A stretch of DNA of 7,242 nucleotides from Bacteroidales bacterium (GTDB lineage: Bacteria > Bacteroidota > Bacteroidia > Bacteroidales > ML635J-15), in contig SLSH01000175.1 in NCBI GenBank assembly GCA_007130555.1, positions 1-7,242 of the forward strand, in the 5' to 3' direction. How positions within the stretch are numbered: the first letter of the stretch is position 1; each line of letters opens with the position of its first letter. The notes beneath the pieces are model-generated. The model had not been told where the DNA came from, did not search any database, and saw only the letters and a program-made list of their open reading frames with translations. The position numbers were made by a program, and so were the translations under genes. Below are positions 7,050 through 7,242 of this stretch, in pieces.

Positions 7050-7107
7050 ACAAGAAACCCCGTACACTTGGTTACGTGGACAAGCCCCGATACGCTCCGC
7101 TACGGGG
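7050..7107. repeat. Tandem pair of GC-rich hairpin repeats (REP-like)
   Basis: Two imperfect direct copies lie end to end, 7050-7079 and 7080-7107. Each starts ACAAG, then CCCCG, then an arm closing with TACGTGG or TACGGGG. Over the last 17 positions 12 are identical. Each copy is itself a hairpin with an 8-nt loop. Copy 1 pairs 7058-7064 with 7073-7079 with one mismatch; copy 2 pairs 7085-7092 with 7101-7107 with one bulged A. The outer arms ACCCCGTA (7057-7064) and TACGGGGT (7101-7108) also pair perfectly, as an alternative fold. A third ACAAG stands at 7111. The block is much richer in GC than its surroundings and carries no open frame, which suggests an interspersed palindromic repeat. 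Confidence 0.6.
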
Positions 7108-7170
7108 TAAACAAGGATTAACAATTTTTGATTTGAGAAGTATTGGTAGTCCTGTTTTTCGCACATTAAC

Positions 7171-7192
7171 AAAAAAAGCTTTGAAAGCCTTT
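7171..7192 (-). terminator. Rho-independent terminator, minus strand
   Basis: On the minus strand AAAGGCTT (7192-7185) pairs with AAGCTTTT (7181-7174) around the loop TCA, giving eight pairs including one G-T. The T run continues to 7171, making seven T in a row with the stem arm. It lies three bases beyond the TAA at 7195-7197 and would end a gene entering from the right edge. Confidence 0.5.
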
Positions 7193-7194
7193 AT

Positions 7195-7242
7195 TTATTT
7201 ATTCGACTTTTTTTTGTCTTGATACTTCGACTGTTGCTCAGC
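7195..7242 (-). CDS. Possible C-terminal end of an unidentified gene
   Basis: From the right edge, one minus-strand frame is open for 15 codons and ends at TAA (7195-7197), reading AEQQSKYQDKKKSNK. A charged, lysine-rich tail of this kind is a common protein end, and a hairpin with a T run follows directly. Those are the only supports. The piece is too short to identify, and nothing shows that the frame stays open beyond 7242. The alternative is that this is intergenic DNA and the terminator belongs to an RNA or to nothing. Confidence 0.3.
   Translation of the reverse strand, partial: AEQQSKYQDKKKSNK

Noticed and set aside
6942..7060. Mg2+-sensing riboswitch in front of mgtE
   Set aside because: The predicted leader is about 12 nt and no multi-stem M-box-like structure is apparent.
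1..7242. CRISPR array, prophage, insertion sequence or defence system
   Set aside because: No regularly spaced repeats, transposase, integrase or known defence genes are present; the genes are mostly housekeeping.

Overview
The window is low-GC DNA (about one third GC by eye), almost certainly from a member of the Bacteroidota. Three things support this. The promoters fit the Bacteroidota sigma-A pattern (TAnnTTTG at -7, TTG/TTTG near -33). Start codons lack clear Shine-Dalgarno sequences. The proteins (EttA, a TMTC-like membrane TPR protein, M28 peptidase, MgtE) have a Bacteroidota flavour. I cannot name a genus. Most of the window is housekeeping chromosome; I see no CRISPR array, phage or intact mobile element.

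Layout. (1) Positions 1-275, plus strand: the 3' end of ettA, an ABC-F translation factor. (2) Positions 353-929, minus strand: a tRNA-Val(GAC) gene followed 31 nt downstream by a gene for a small NTF2-like protein, with no promoter or terminator visible between them. (3) Positions 950-1008: two divergent promoters whose -33 boxes abut, one for the tRNA and one for the next gene. (4) Positions 1036-3204, plus strand: a 722-residue polytopic membrane protein with C-terminal TPRs, resembling eukaryotic TMTC O-mannosyltransferases. (5) Positions 3220-6941, minus strand: a tightly packed mgtE - M28 peptidase - ychF cluster with gaps of 3 and 5 nt. It converges on the TMTC-like gene with only 15 nt between stop codons. 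(6) Positions 6942-7242: the mgtE promoter with a dyad symmetry over its upstream half, a tandem pair of GC-rich hairpins that looks like a REP-type repeat, and what may be the end of another minus-strand gene with its terminator.

How the genes relate. The cluster probably makes one transcript for Mg2+ uptake (MgtE), an exported aminopeptidase and a ribosome-associated ATPase (YchF). Co-transcription is inferred from spacing; I see no shared pathway. The points most worth follow-up are the TMTC-like protein, the tandem hairpin repeat, the back-to-back promoters, and the tRNA/protein-gene arrangement.
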